The position numbers were made by a program, and so were the translations under genes. Below, piece after piece: positions 45,453-54,620 of a stretch of 64,000 bases of DNA. Position 1 is the first letter of the stretch, and the number at the start of each line of letters is the position of its first letter. The stretch is from Chitinivibrionales bacterium (GTDB lineage: Bacteria > Fibrobacterota > Chitinivibrionia > Chitinivibrionales > FEN-1185): contig DATJAL010000017.1 of NCBI GenBank assembly GCA_035516255.1, forward strand, positions 1-64,000, in the 5' to 3' direction. The notes below the pieces were generated by a model. It had not been told where the DNA came from, did no database searches, and worked only from the letters and a program-made list of their open reading frames with translations.

Positions 45453-47306
45453 TCATCCTTTTTGCATCTTCTTCGCCATGCGCTGCAGCTCGGAAACGGC
45501 CTTTTTGTTGTATTCGTGGTCCGGGTTGCCGCGCAGCGCGGTGCGCAGCTGCCACCACGAATCGAGCGCCTCCTTGTAGGTCTGCTCCGTGGGGCTCGCG
45601 TCGAACTCCGCGGTGGCGCACAGCGCGGTGTAATAGTACACCTCCTGCTTCAGCAGGTCGTAGTCGATGAAGGCGTGCGGGAGGTTCATGCATTGCGAAA
45701 GCAGCTTTTTGCAATCGTCGTAGCGCTGGTTTTTAAAGGCAAATTTCGCCTTTGCAAGCAGGAATTCCCCGTCGCCGATATTGTTGCTCTCGAGAAACTG
45801 GGCGAGCCGCCCCGTGTTCTGCGTCTTCTCGAGCGCGCGCAGCTTGAAGATGAGCGCCTGCGCCGTGTGCGCCTGCTCCTGGGAGAGCATGTCGTAGAGG
45901 CCGAGGATGGTCTGGTAATTCTTGGCCTTGAGCTCGTTTTCCATGATCACAAGGAGGTCGTCGGTGCCGTATTTTTCCTGCAGCAGCTCCACCTGCGAGG
46001 CGGCCTTTGCCGGTCTGGGCGCAGGCTTTTCTTCCGCCGGGCGGGCCGATGTCTTGACTGAAGGGAATTCTTTTCTGTGCGCCGGCATTGCCGCCGGTTC
46101 GGACACCGAAGGTTTTGCCGCGGCAAGCGTCTCGGCTGGCGAAGGCACCACCGGTTTCGGAACGGGCACGGTGACGCTGGGGACGCGGGCGGCCGCCCTG
46201 CGGTCCATGAAAAGCTTGTATTGCGGCCACAGGTACCGGTATCCGGCGGCGCCAAGCAGCGCCACCACGAGCGCCGCCGCCAGCGGCTTCCACGGGAAGC
46301 GCCGGCGCTCCGCCGCTACCACCTTTTTTCCGCCCCCGATGGCGATCTGCGCCGCCATGACCTCCTCGGGGGTCCTGCCGGTGATGTTCGCGTGTATCTT
46401 GTGCAGTTCGTCGAGCAGGGCGGCCGCGGAGGGCACGCGGTTCGCGGGGTCCTGCTCCATGCATTTGTAAATGATGCGGCGCAGACGGCCCGGAAGCCTG
46501 ATGTGGTATTCCTCGAGGGGCTTGAACTTGTTTTTTGTTTTGTCGGCGATGAGCCTGGGAAAACTCGTTTGCGGGAACGCCACGATGCCCGTGACGACCT
46601 CGTACATGGTTACGCCGAGCGCGTAGAGGTCGGTGGTTTCGTCGAGCTTTTTTTTCTCGAGCTGCTCAGGCGCCAGGTACTGCAGCGTTCCCGCGACCAG
46701 GCCGTCCATGGTGTGGAACGAGACGTCGGCGGGCCGCGCGATGCCGAAGTCCATGAGCTTGACGATGCCGTTGTTGCAAATCATGATGTTGGCGGGCTTG
46801 AGGTCGCGGTGGATCACGCCGTGGTAGTTCTTGCCGTAAATGGAGCAGTCCTGGTTGTGCGCGTAGTTGAGCGCCCGGCAGATCATGATGCCGATGGCGG
46901 TGCAGACAGAGGGGGGCAGCGCACCGCGCTCGGCGATGAGCTTGTCGAGGCCGATGCCGTCGATTTTTTCCATTTCGATGTAGGGCAGGCCGTTCCATTC
47001 TCCCACGCCGTGGATTTCCACGATGTTGGGATGGCTCAGCTTTGCGCTGATTTTTATTTCGGTCTGGAAGCGCTGCTGCACTGTCTCGGTGGCGCCTGGG
47101 TTGATGATTTTTACGGCGCGGTACATCTCGAGCTGCGCGTTCCATATTTCGTAAACCGCGGCCATGCCGCCCTGACCCAAAAGCTTTGTGATGACTCCTG
47201 AGCCAAGCGGAATCTGCTGCTTGCCGTCGGGCAACGGTACAGGGGCCACCGCACCGGGCATCGTTGCCATATTTTTCACGATGATATGGTTTTCGCGATT
47301 GTCCAT
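45453..47306 (-). CDS. Hanks-type Ser/Thr protein kinase with C-terminal repeat domain
   Basis: 617 residues. Kinase domain about 38-305 with glycine loop LGQGGMAAVY (43-52), Lys66 (RAVKII), catalytic HRDLKPANIM (166-175, Asp168), DFG (186-188) and APEQ. All key residues are present, so it should be active. A membrane helix (341-360) follows, then a Pro/Ala-rich stretch and an extracytoplasmic helical region (about 440-617) with TPR-like repeats (YQTILGLYDMLSQEQ, FLLAKAKFAFKNQRYDDCKKLL). PASTA repeats are absent. It stands alone, convergent with the TPR lipoprotein. Confidence 0.9.
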   Translation of the reverse strand: MDNRENHIIVKNMATMPGAVAPVPLPDGKQQIPLGSGVITKLLGQGGMAAVYEIWNAQLEMYRAVKIINPGATETVQQRFQTEIKISAKLSHPNIVEIHGVGEWNGLPYIEMEKIDGIGLDKLIAERGALPPSVCTAIGIMICRALNYAHNQDCSIYGKNYHGVIHRDLKPANIMICNNGIVKLMDFGIARPADVSFHTMDGLVAGTLQYLAPEQLEKKKLDETTDLYALGVTMYEVVTGIVAFPQTSFPRLIADKTKNKFKPLEEYHIRLPGRLRRIIYKCMEQDPANRVPSAAALLDELHKIHANITGRTPEEVMAAQIAIGGGKKVVAAERRRFPWKPLAAALVVALLGAAGYRYLWPQYKLFMDRRAAARVPSVTVPVPKPVVPSPAETLAAAKPSVSEPAAMPAHRKEFPSVKTSARPAEEKPAPRPAKAASQVELLQEKYGTDDLLVIMENELKAKNYQTILGLYDMLSQEQAHTAQALIFKLRALEKTQNTGRLAQFLESNNIGDGEFLLAKAKFAFKNQRYDDCKKLLSQCMNLPHAFIDYDLLKQEVYYYTALCATAEFDASPTEQTYKEALDSWWQLRTALRGNPDHEYNKKAVSELQRMAKKMQKG

Positions 47307-47609
47307 AGAAATAAAGCCATCCCATTATTCCCTGAAACCGCGGGTGGCAGCAGGGAAAAACATTCAATTACGTATAATATCTAATTATATAGTACCGGAT
47401 ATTTTTTTTCCTTGTTTTTTTTTGCAGGTGGATGCTGGCTTTTCCTGCTTGATAACAGTTGGCTTTTTCATTATTTTAAGACCGGGGAAACACCTGAAAT
47501 TTTTAATGCATTTTCCGGTGACAAAACCTATGCTGCCGGAAAATGTGGGACGCGGTGCACTTCCTTTCTAAAACGCTTAAACATATTGTCCTAAAAAGGG
47601 GGAGAATGC
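47307..47609. other. Divergent intergenic region
   Basis: 303 AT-rich bases between the kinase and mutarotase-like start codons. It must hold promoters for both; no clear -35/-10 pair was found. Confidence 0.35.
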
Positions 47610-49256
47610 ATGTCGTTGATAAATTCCAAAATTAATCTTGTGAACTCAGTCATTGTTATTACCGGAATAACGCTCTTGTCCATTGCCGCTCCGGTGGGTG
47701 CCGCGGTTACCCTTACCCAGGGCACCATCAACTACAATCATGGAACCGTCAATCTCAATCCCGACCACACCCTGGGCAGCGGCGGCGGCAGCATTCCCAC
47801 CACGCTCCCCACGCTCGTGCTGGAAAACGAGTATATTCGGGTCAAGGTGGTTCCGAGTTACGGCGCGCGCGTCATTTCTCTCTACTACAAGCCGTCCGGC
47901 CACGAGGAACTGTGGGCCGACCCCAATGCCGTGGTGATGTCGATGAGCTCGTTTTACTACAACTGGCTCATGGTGTGGGGAGGAATATTCCCCGCGTGGG
48001 GCGCGCCCGAGCACGGCAAGTACTGGTTCCTTCCGTGGGATTACAGTATTGTCAAGCAGACGAGCGACACGGTTTCCATCGCGATGTACATGACCGATTC
48101 CATTCCCTGGCGGCCAAGTTATTCGAGCGGCCATTCGGCGTACGGCGCCACGGGCATCAAGTGCACCTTCATGGTGACGCTCGTATCCGGCATGACGGGC
48201 ATCGCCGTTGACGTGACGCTGGTCAATCCAAGCGCGGCCTCGGTTGGAACCGAGTACTGGACCTGCACGACCGTGTCCCCCGGCAGCGTGCCCACCAACC
48301 TTACGCTCACCGACGGCGCGCAGATGATCATGCCCTGCGACACCATCATCATCGTGCCGGGGTACGACGGCCTGAGGGCGCAGGAGACGCCGGTGACCGG
48401 CGACTGGTTCCTGTTCAACAAGCTCCGCTGGTGGAAGAACTGGGTCGAGCAGGGCATTCTCTACGCCTATCCGAAAAGCAACCTCTGGGGCATCATGAAC
48501 CACACCCCGGCGAGCCCCGAGGCGATCATGCGCATCTGCGACAACAAGACGACGTTTTCCTGCAAGATCTGGACCTGCGGGTACGGCGGCCTGCCGTACT
48601 GGGAGCCGTGGGCCGGCATCTCGGACCAGTTTTACCATAAAGCAACGTTCGCCGCCGGCGAGACAAAGGCGTGGCATGAGTTTTTCTCGCCCTCGCTCGG
48701 CCTCGACAGCGTCACGCACGCCTCCGACGACGCCATGGCCAACCTCACGACCCCCAAGAGCAAATACGACGGCAGCGTGGACGACAGCGTGCGGGTGACG
48801 GCGCAGATGTTCCTCACGAAGCCGGCGCGCCAGGTCCATGCCGTTCTCACGCTCGACGGCGGCGGCCTTTCGCAGAGCCTTTACGATGCAACGGTATCGC
48901 CGGATTCGACAAAGGGGAACAGCGCCAGGGTTTCCATCGCCTGCAAGCAGGTGTACAACAGCGCAACCGCGCTGACGCTGAAAATTACGGATCTGCAGGG
49001 CAAACAGCTCCTCAACGCGGTCAAGCCGCTTTCCTTTGTCAATTGCGCCGCGACCGGCGTGTTTATGGGCGTTTATCCGCAGGGCATGGTAGACAGGAAT
49101 TACGGGAAAATTGCGGTTTATACGGTGAGCGGGAAGTGCATCGGCGTCTGCACAGACAAGGCCGAGCTTGAATCGATGGCCCTGGGCTACGGAACGTACC
49201 TGATTCGCTACAGCAACGGCGTCATGCAAAAATATCTGAGATCGGCATCAAAATAA
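47610..49256 (+). CDS. Secreted DUF5107/galactose-mutarotase-like protein
   Basis: 548 residues, GGGGGAG before ATG, signal peptide ending PVGA (about residue 31). Residues about 65-365 resemble the DUF5107/mutarotase-like super-sandwich: LVLENEYIRVKVVPSYGARVISLYYKPSGHEELW, then GGIFPAWGAPEHGKYWFLPW and TGIKCTFMVTLVSGMTGIAVDVTL. Members act on or bind sugars. About 180 further residues form a beta-rich domain and a short sorting-like tail (KIAVYTVSGKCIGVC...YGTYLIRYSNG). Signals for extracellular sugar handling are clear, exact activity is not. A terminator follows. Confidence 0.7.
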   Translation: MSLINSKINLVNSVIVITGITLLSIAAPVGAAVTLTQGTINYNHGTVNLNPDHTLGSGGGSIPTTLPTLVLENEYIRVKVVPSYGARVISLYYKPSGHEELWADPNAVVMSMSSFYYNWLMVWGGIFPAWGAPEHGKYWFLPWDYSIVKQTSDTVSIAMYMTDSIPWRPSYSSGHSAYGATGIKCTFMVTLVSGMTGIAVDVTLVNPSAASVGTEYWTCTTVSPGSVPTNLTLTDGAQMIMPCDTIIIVPGYDGLRAQETPVTGDWFLFNKLRWWKNWVEQGILYAYPKSNLWGIMNHTPASPEAIMRICDNKTTFSCKIWTCGYGGLPYWEPWAGISDQFYHKATFAAGETKAWHEFFSPSLGLDSVTHASDDAMANLTTPKSKYDGSVDDSVRVTAQMFLTKPARQVHAVLTLDGGGLSQSLYDATVSPDSTKGNSARVSIACKQVYNSATALTLKITDLQGKQLLNAVKPLSFVNCAATGVFMGVYPQGMVDRNYGKIAVYTVSGKCIGVCTDKAELESMALGYGTYLIRYSNGVMQKYLRSASK

Positions 49257-49742
49257 ATTTTCCTTTGTTTCGGAAGATTTCAAACCCCTTCGCTGGACAA
49301 GTGCAAGGGGTTTTTACTAGAAGAAAACTTTTCGTCTATTACTTGTCAGTCAACAGCTTTCGCGGGCGAAGTTTCCCCCTTGGGTGCAGTGTTCTGTATG
49401 GATACCTTAGGAAAAATGAATTTGAGACGGATGTTTACAAGAAAAGCATATAGGATGATGTTTCGCGCCAGTGCGGAACTGGAGGGTGAGCAAGTGCGAA
49501 TTGTCACTTTGTTCCCTGAGGTGAGGTAGTTGCGCTTCGCGTCTTTATTATGTCGTTTGCCTCATGCCAGCTACCAAATCGTCCGGTCGTCGAGTAGCCG
49601 CACTTTAGCGTGGCGTATCGAGACGCGGGCGGCCCCGCAACGAGGCGAACAGCCGAGCCCAGAAGGAGGAACGGTGCCGTGACCGGCAGGCGCCATGAAT
49701 TGACTTGACTGATTGGAAATATCTTCATGCAGGCCGGAAAAA
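49257..49742. other. Convergent intergenic region with terminator and GC-rich sequence
   Basis: Contains the terminator at 49282-49315, a fragment similar to family 2 (TTTCCCCCTTGGGTGCAG near 49370) and a GC-rich stretch at 49560-49700 of uncertain relation to family 1. The 62-codon frame at 49265 covers the terminator and is not believed. Confidence 0.45.
49282..49315 (+). terminator. Terminator of the mutarotase-like gene
   Basis: AAACCCCTT and AAGGGGTTT form a nine-pair stem around a 14-base loop, followed by further T, 26 bases after the stop codon. Confidence 0.85.
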
Positions 49743-52283
49743 TCATTTCATCACAACGATTTCTTTTCTGTAAGACGTGTTTCGTGCCGAGAGAAACGCG
49801 AAATACGTGCCCGATTCGCATCCGGTAACGTCCCATTTTATCGAATTTATCTTCGCCGAAATGGCCTTGGAAAAAACACATTGTCCTCTCAGGTTGTAAA
49901 TATGCAGGACAAGCGGACCCTGCAAGGTGAAAATCGACGATGCAATGAAGAATTGTGTGAAACGGCGCGCCGGGTTCGGGGAGCATGAGAATGCCCCCTG
50001 CGATGACATAGAGGAATTCATCCGGGGAAGAACGGGACTGGGGAGCGGCCGGGGCAGCCGGTCGGCGAACGGATATTTGCAAAATGCGACGAGGTCGCCG
50101 CGCTGCTGCGCGGAAAAGGCGAGCACCGCGGTCTTCGCTTTTTTCGCCTCTCCGTCGTGCCACAGCACCGCCTCCATGATGCTTTGGGCCCGGCCGTCGT
50201 GGAGATAACTTTCCCTGCCGCCCGCATCGCCATTGAATCCGATCCCCCACAGCGGCGGCGTACGCCACTGGCTGCCCGACGCGTTTTCCTGGCTGTAATC
50301 GTCGGCAAGGCCGGCGCCCATGTCATGGAGCAGGAGGTCGGTGAACGGCTGGATCTCAAGGTTGTTGAGTTCGGGAAATTGGCTTGATGTTCCGGTGTGC
50401 ATCGCCGGCACATGGCATTTGACGCAGCCCGCGTTTTCGAAAAGCGCTTTGCCGCGGATGGCCGAGGAATCCTGCCAGTTGCCGCGCGGCGGCGGCACGC
50501 ACAGGGCCGCATACGTCAGCAGCAGGGCGAGACCGCTGTCGGAAAGTTCCGCGCCGGCAGCGCCGCCGCTGTCCGCGGGAAAATAGCCGCTGGTGAGTCC
50601 GATGCACCGGTTGGCGAGGTATGCAATTTCGCCCTTGAGGCTGGGGACCGACGCCTTCCAGCCGAACCTGCCGAGCTTTCGCACGCCGTCAACAGGGTCT
50701 ATCGCGTAATTCGCACGGCCCGAAATCCCGTCGCCGTCCCGGTCGCTCGAGTCGGCGCGGACCAGGATGCTGTCTTCGGGCACCGCTTCGAGCAGTCCCG
50801 CCCCGCAAACCAAGGGGCTGACGCGGTAGGAAAAGACGACGGTGCTGTCGAGAGGCCCCTTGGTCATATTGACAAAAGAGACAGCCGGCTTGCGCAGGGT
50901 GTAGGCCTCGCCGTCGCTAAACGTGCCGTTCACGGGGGTGTACGACACCTTGACCTGGCCGTCCCCCGCGGCGCCGCTGGCCGCCTTGCATTGCAGCACG
51001 TCCCCGTAGACCGGGTGCGGCGCGATACCGCCCTGCTGCCGCACTCCCAGCAGCACCATGGCCTGCAGGGAATCTCCCGCGCTGTCGGCCGTGTGGCCCG
51101 CGCCTGCTTGAACGTGGCATTCATAGCAGCTCGCCTGAAGATAACCGGGTCCAAGGCTGCCGGCGGCGTAAAAGGGGCTCTTGTCAACAGGGGAAATCAC
51201 CTGGCTTCCGTTGCAGTCCGGGTCGCTGGGGAAATTTTTCAGGTTGCCCGTTTTCCAATCGGTGTCGAACAGCGCCTTGCCCGAAAGGAAATCAGGCGAC
51301 CTGCCCCAGCCCGCGTTGACGCAATGCTGGGTGAAACCGTAGCTGGGCTGGGTGATGTAGCTTATCGACGCGTCGCCGGCCGGGTTGGCCCAGGGGTGCT
51401 GAAACCGCTGCCCGAGTTTTCCGCTCCCCACATAGTAACGGTTGAGCGCCGTTGTGTAACTGCGAGTCCCGGCCGGATCAGTGAGGAGGAGCTCGAAATC
51501 GACCAGCTCGCCGACCGACACCGCGGCAACCGTGGTGGTGTACCATTGGACGCTCGGACCGAACGGCGACCCCGAGGGGAATTTCGGGTCGGGCCCGGTG
51601 TGCTGGTTGATGAGGAGATTTGCAGCGCCCATGTTCAGCGCGAACTCGGCGCGTACGCATATCGAATCAACCACGCTGTGATTGAACGCGTGGAATTCGA
51701 GCGCGGAACTGTTCATGGCGGGAAACACGGCGAACTCGATGCTGTCACCGTAATCCTTGAAAGACAACATATACGCCGTGTTCGTGAAATAAGCGTTGGG
51801 AAAATTGTCCGACCGGTACTCGTTCTCGTGGCGGTCCCTGAACCGTCCGCTCGCCGTCACGGTGAGCGGCAGTTTCGGCGAGGGCGTAAAAGGCTGCCCG
51901 AGAATTTTAGTGAACCATTTGGTGTCGTCGGAAAAAGTCCCTGTTCCGACAAGCGGCGAGCAGACAAGGGTGTAGTAAAAGTCAATCTGTGTATAGGCCG
52001 GCGCCGGCACGGTCGCGGTGTAATAGTCGCCGGCTTTTGTCATGGCAACGGTGACAAGCGGCGCGTTGCTTTTTATATAATTAAGCGAGACACCCGAAAT
52101 AACGGCCTTTTCGTCCGAGGATTTGAACGGGAAATATTTGAACACGGCGCCGGAAGCGTTCTCGGAAACGTCCTGGGTGAAAAAATTTATATGGACAAAA
52201 TTGTAGGTGACCGCCGGAGCAATAGTGAAAAATGAACATGCGAGGATGCATGCAGGAAGGACGGCTCTTTTTGTTTTCGACAT
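49743..52283 (-). CDS. Secreted di-haem oxidoreductase (DHOR/peroxidase-like) with sorting tail
   Basis: 846 residues from the ATG at 52283 (a GTG nine bases upstream is possible). Signal peptide to about residue 25. An N-terminal beta-rich part (30-290) precedes a c-type di-haem domain with CYECH (386-390) and CVKCH (620-624); RFGWKASVPSLKGEIAYLANR, HDMGAGLADDYS, WRTPPLWGIG and YLHDGRAQSIMEAVLWHDGEA are typical of the DHOR family. The last about 75 residues (LVLHIYNLRGQCVFSKA...ESGTYFAFLSARN) are a type IX-like sorting domain. A haem protein exported by this route would be placed on the cell surface. Substrate unknown. Confidence 0.85.
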   Translation of the reverse strand: MSKTKRAVLPACILACSFFTIAPAVTYNFVHINFFTQDVSENASGAVFKYFPFKSSDEKAVISGVSLNYIKSNAPLVTVAMTKAGDYYTATVPAPAYTQIDFYYTLVCSPLVGTGTFSDDTKWFTKILGQPFTPSPKLPLTVTASGRFRDRHENEYRSDNFPNAYFTNTAYMLSFKDYGDSIEFAVFPAMNSSALEFHAFNHSVVDSICVRAEFALNMGAANLLINQHTGPDPKFPSGSPFGPSVQWYTTTVAAVSVGELVDFELLLTDPAGTRSYTTALNRYYVGSGKLGQRFQHPWANPAGDASISYITQPSYGFTQHCVNAGWGRSPDFLSGKALFDTDWKTGNLKNFPSDPDCNGSQVISPVDKSPFYAAGSLGPGYLQASCYECHVQAGAGHTADSAGDSLQAMVLLGVRQQGGIAPHPVYGDVLQCKAASGAAGDGQVKVSYTPVNGTFSDGEAYTLRKPAVSFVNMTKGPLDSTVVFSYRVSPLVCGAGLLEAVPEDSILVRADSSDRDGDGISGRANYAIDPVDGVRKLGRFGWKASVPSLKGEIAYLANRCIGLTSGYFPADSGGAAGAELSDSGLALLLTYAALCVPPPRGNWQDSSAIRGKALFENAGCVKCHVPAMHTGTSSQFPELNNLEIQPFTDLLLHDMGAGLADDYSQENASGSQWRTPPLWGIGFNGDAGGRESYLHDGRAQSIMEAVLWHDGEAKKAKTAVLAFSAQQRGDLVAFCKYPFADRLPRPLPSPVLPRMNSSMSSQGAFSCSPNPARRFTQFFIASSIFTLQGPLVLHIYNLRGQCVFSKAISAKINSIKWDVTGCESGTYFAFLSARNTSYRKEIVVMK

Positions 52284-52423
52284 GGTCCGCACCGGATAAG
52301 CGATCGAACGGTTTTTTCAATACAAAAAAAACCAAAAAGATCCGCCCCCCCGGTGTTAAATATACGCTATTAGGACGGGGTTTACCAAAATTCATGAAGC
52401 GAGCATCTCGTACCATAAGATCT

Positions 52424-52597
52424 GGGCGTTACCCTTCCTCGCATTGTTATGCGAGGAGGGGTCGGCCGTCCTTCCGGTCCACCCCTTCGGGTGCTTCTCC
52501 CTCGTCAGGGATTTCCAAGGGTCACAAGGGTCGTCGTCCTTCGGCTCGGGCAGCACCGCGCCCCTGCGCGGCCTCCAGTCTTGCCTAACGCACGGCA
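52424..52597 (-). repeat. Structured intergenic repeat, family 1, copy D (reverse)
   Basis: Read on the minus strand it begins GCGTTAGGC and ends GGTAACGCCC. The core hairpin is CCGCGC-AGGG-GCGCGG. The middle differs from the other copies, with extra hairpins such as CCTCGCAT/ATGCGAGG. Confidence 0.8.
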
Positions 52598-52772
52598 AAA
52601 AATAATCTGCCGTAGTTCAAATATTTTGCTTACGAATATGGTTGCGGAAGCTGCTATCTTCAAAAAGAACACTTGACTTATAATAATTATATTGCAGTTC
52701 GTTAAACGATGCAGAAGCCGCGGAACGCCCAATTTTTTAGTAAATTTTTAAACGGCGATAGGTAAAAATAAA

Positions 52773-52870
52773 AGCGGGCATTCTCCGCAAACGGGAAGAG
52801 GTTATGGCCGACGCCGCGCACCGGTTGGGGTGTCACGCCGCCGACAATTTGCGTTATAAGAATGCCCGCT
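52773..52870 (-). ncRNA. Candidate structured RNA 1 (long stem-loop)
   Basis: Arms AGCGGGCATTCT and AGAATGCCCGCT pair perfectly (12 bp). Inside, CGCAAA pairs with TTTGCG, and a GC-rich apical part contains CACC/GGTG. On the minus strand the closing stem is followed by TTTATTTTTA, so an RNA made in that direction would end like a terminator. No match to any RNA class known to me. Confidence 0.5.
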
Positions 52871-52885
52871 GATGTATTTTGGAAA

Positions 52886-52991
52886 AACCAAGCGGCTGGA
52901 GCCTTTATGCGCAGTCTGCAGGAGACCCCCCTCTCTGCAAAAACGGCATTTACACAGGTAGAATCCGTGTTCAGCTCCAGACCGCTTGGTT
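52886..52991 (-). ncRNA. Candidate structured RNA 2 (three-way junction)
   Basis: A 17-bp closing stem (AACCAAGCGG/CCGCTTGGTT plus CTGGAGC/GCTCCAG with one bulged base). Inside, on the minus strand, are two hairpins: ACACGG with CCTGTGT (one bulge) and TGCAGAGA with TCTCCTGCA around GGGGGG. The closing stem ends in TTTTTCC on the minus strand. It lies 27 bases beyond the LamG-protein stop and 15 bases from candidate 1. Confidence 0.55.
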
Positions 52992-53018
52992 ATTATAGTG
53001 CCTTTTCCGGCGCGTTCC

Positions 53019-54620
53019 TCACTTTACAATTGAGACAAGTTTCTGGTCCGGCCGCTGGTTCTCGTACGACAGCTTCACCCAGTCGTCCGAACGGGCGGCC
53101 TTCGAAATGTGTATTTCGTCGCAATAGCCGAACAGGTATGCCCCGTCGTACCCGAAAATGACCCGGTCCTTGGGGTTGTCGGGACAGGCCGCAAACGTGT
53201 TGGATTCCACGCCGGTCTTCACGCCGTCGATGAAGAACGACGCCGTTTTCGAGGCCTGGCTCCATGAGAAAACGAGATGGTGCCATTCGTTGAGCGACAG
53301 CGCCGCGTCCGAAACGGCGGCGCCGCTTCCTTTTCCGCCGAACGACGGATGCAGCCCGCTTGAATCAGCCGCCGCGTCGCCGAGGTACAGCCGCTTGGCG
53401 CAGGAGTCCTGGGCGATGGCGGTGTCTTTCGACACGATGACACAGCGCTCCCGGCGCGGGTTGAGCCACAGGGCAATGGTGAAGTCGTTTGCGGCCATGG
53501 GGAGAATCTGTTTACTTACCAGAATGTAATCCGTGCCGTTGAAGTCACGGCCCGCGCCCGCGATTCCGGTGCGGTCAAGTGCGGTCATGAAATTCGCGCC
53601 GACGGCGTTGTTCTGCGTGGCGTCCTTGAACGGCGCGGACCCGGCCTCCTCGAGGTGATACACGCCGGAAAAGCCGAAGCCCGTGTCGAACACGGCGCTG
53701 CTTTTTGACGCGCTCGTTTTGCCGGAAAATCCCCATGTCATGGTGATGAATTGGTCGGACGAGCCGCCGAGCACGGTGTCGACGGAGACCCAGAGGGCGG
53801 CCTGCTTGAGCGCGGTGTCCCATTGCGCGATTTCGTAATTGAGCGGCGTGCCGTCCGCCTTTGCGAACCGGACGTCCCCGCCGTCGGGCCGGAACTTCGA
53901 AAAGTCAACGTCCGCCGCGGAGAGCCTCACCAGCAGCGGGAAATGCGTCACCGCGTTCTGGACATTCGCGCCCGTCGCCGACGTGTTGATGACGAGTTTT
54001 GCGGAGAAGATCAGATACGTTGTATCCTTTGGAATTACCGTGACGTTGCTCTTGAGCGTATCGGCCGGCGCGCCAAGGTTTTTCATCATGATGGCGGGAA
54101 TGCTTCCCGGCGGCACCGAATCCAGCACCACGGAGGTGGCGGACGCGGGAACGCTCTTCAAGCACGTTGTTCCCGGAATGTAAACGGCCGCGCCCGACGC
54201 GCCGGCCGGGGTCCCGAGCGCGACGACCACGGTGCCGGACGGCTTGAGCGTGCCCGTCGAGACGGTGACGGTATCTTTCTTTTTGCATTCGATGCCCGTG
54301 ATGAGCAGGGAGGTTCCGAAAACCGGGTTGTTCGCCATGATGTTGTAGGTGCCGGGCGCCACGCTGGCGAACGAATACGATCCGCCGGCGTCGGTGGTGT
54401 CGCGGGTGATCTTTTTTTCCGCGGTGTCTGTCGCCGGGTTGAACCCCGCCGGGATGAGCAGCACGTGCGCGCCGGCCGCGGGCGCGCCGGCCGTGTCGAT
54501 GATTGCGCCCTTTACTTTTGCGTTTTCGGATGAGCTGGTGCCGCCCGTGAGCGTCACGGCGGTGCACAGGCACCAGCAGAGGCATGCGGCCGCGCACAGG
54601 GCGAAAAACAGCGCTCTCAT
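53019..54620 (-). CDS. Exported DUF2341/LamG-domain protein
   Basis: 533 residues. The ATG overlaps the stop of the upstream regulator gene (ATGA), with AAGGGG before it. Signal peptide about 1-20. Order of domains: a carboxypeptidase-regulatory-like sandwich (about 35-105, AKVKGAIIDTAGAPAAGAHVLLIP), a linker, DUF2341 (about 240-340, FPLLVRLSAADVDFSKFRPDGGDVRFAKADG...WVSVDTVLGGSSDQFITMTWG) and a LamG/concanavalin-like domain (about 350-533, DFTIALWLNPRRERC, NEWHHLVFSWSQ). Likely a surface protein binding glycan or protein. Translation is coupled to the TIGR02147 gene. No sorting tail of the usual kind. Confidence 0.85.
   Translation of the reverse strand: MRALFFALCAAACLCWCLCTAVTLTGGTSSSENAKVKGAIIDTAGAPAAGAHVLLIPAGFNPATDTAEKKITRDTTDAGGSYSFASVAPGTYNIMANNPVFGTSLLITGIECKKKDTVTVSTGTLKPSGTVVVALGTPAGASGAAVYIPGTTCLKSVPASATSVVLDSVPPGSIPAIMMKNLGAPADTLKSNVTVIPKDTTYLIFSAKLVINTSATGANVQNAVTHFPLLVRLSAADVDFSKFRPDGGDVRFAKADGTPLNYEIAQWDTALKQAALWVSVDTVLGGSSDQFITMTWGFSGKTSASKSSAVFDTGFGFSGVYHLEEAGSAPFKDATQNNAVGANFMTALDRTGIAGAGRDFNGTDYILVSKQILPMAANDFTIALWLNPRRERCVIVSKDTAIAQDSCAKRLYLGDAAADSSGLHPSFGGKGSGAAVSDAALSLNEWHHLVFSWSQASKTASFFIDGVKTGVESNTFAACPDNPKDRVIFGYDGAYLFGYCDEIHISKAARSDDWVKLSYENQRPDQKLVSIVK

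Larger units (their letters stand above)
52284..53018. other. Intergenic region with a repeat and two large hairpins
   Basis: 735 bases without a credible gene. Holds a reverse family-1 repeat, a fragment (52710-52735) ending GCCGCGGAACGCCC, and two adjacent long stem-loop structures, all listed separately. Confidence 0.6.

Noticed and set aside
45340-47201. Long frames opposite the Ser/Thr kinase gene
   Set aside because: Shadows of a GC-rich gene; Arg/His-rich translations without motifs.
49265-49453. 62-codon open frame after the mutarotase-like gene
   Set aside because: It covers a strong terminator, has no ribosome binding site and no recognisable sequence.
52760-52995. Integron attC or retron msr-msd origin for the tandem stem-loops
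   Set aside because: The GTTRRRY/RYYYAAC ends of attC are not at the right place, and there is no integrase or reverse transcriptase gene nearby.
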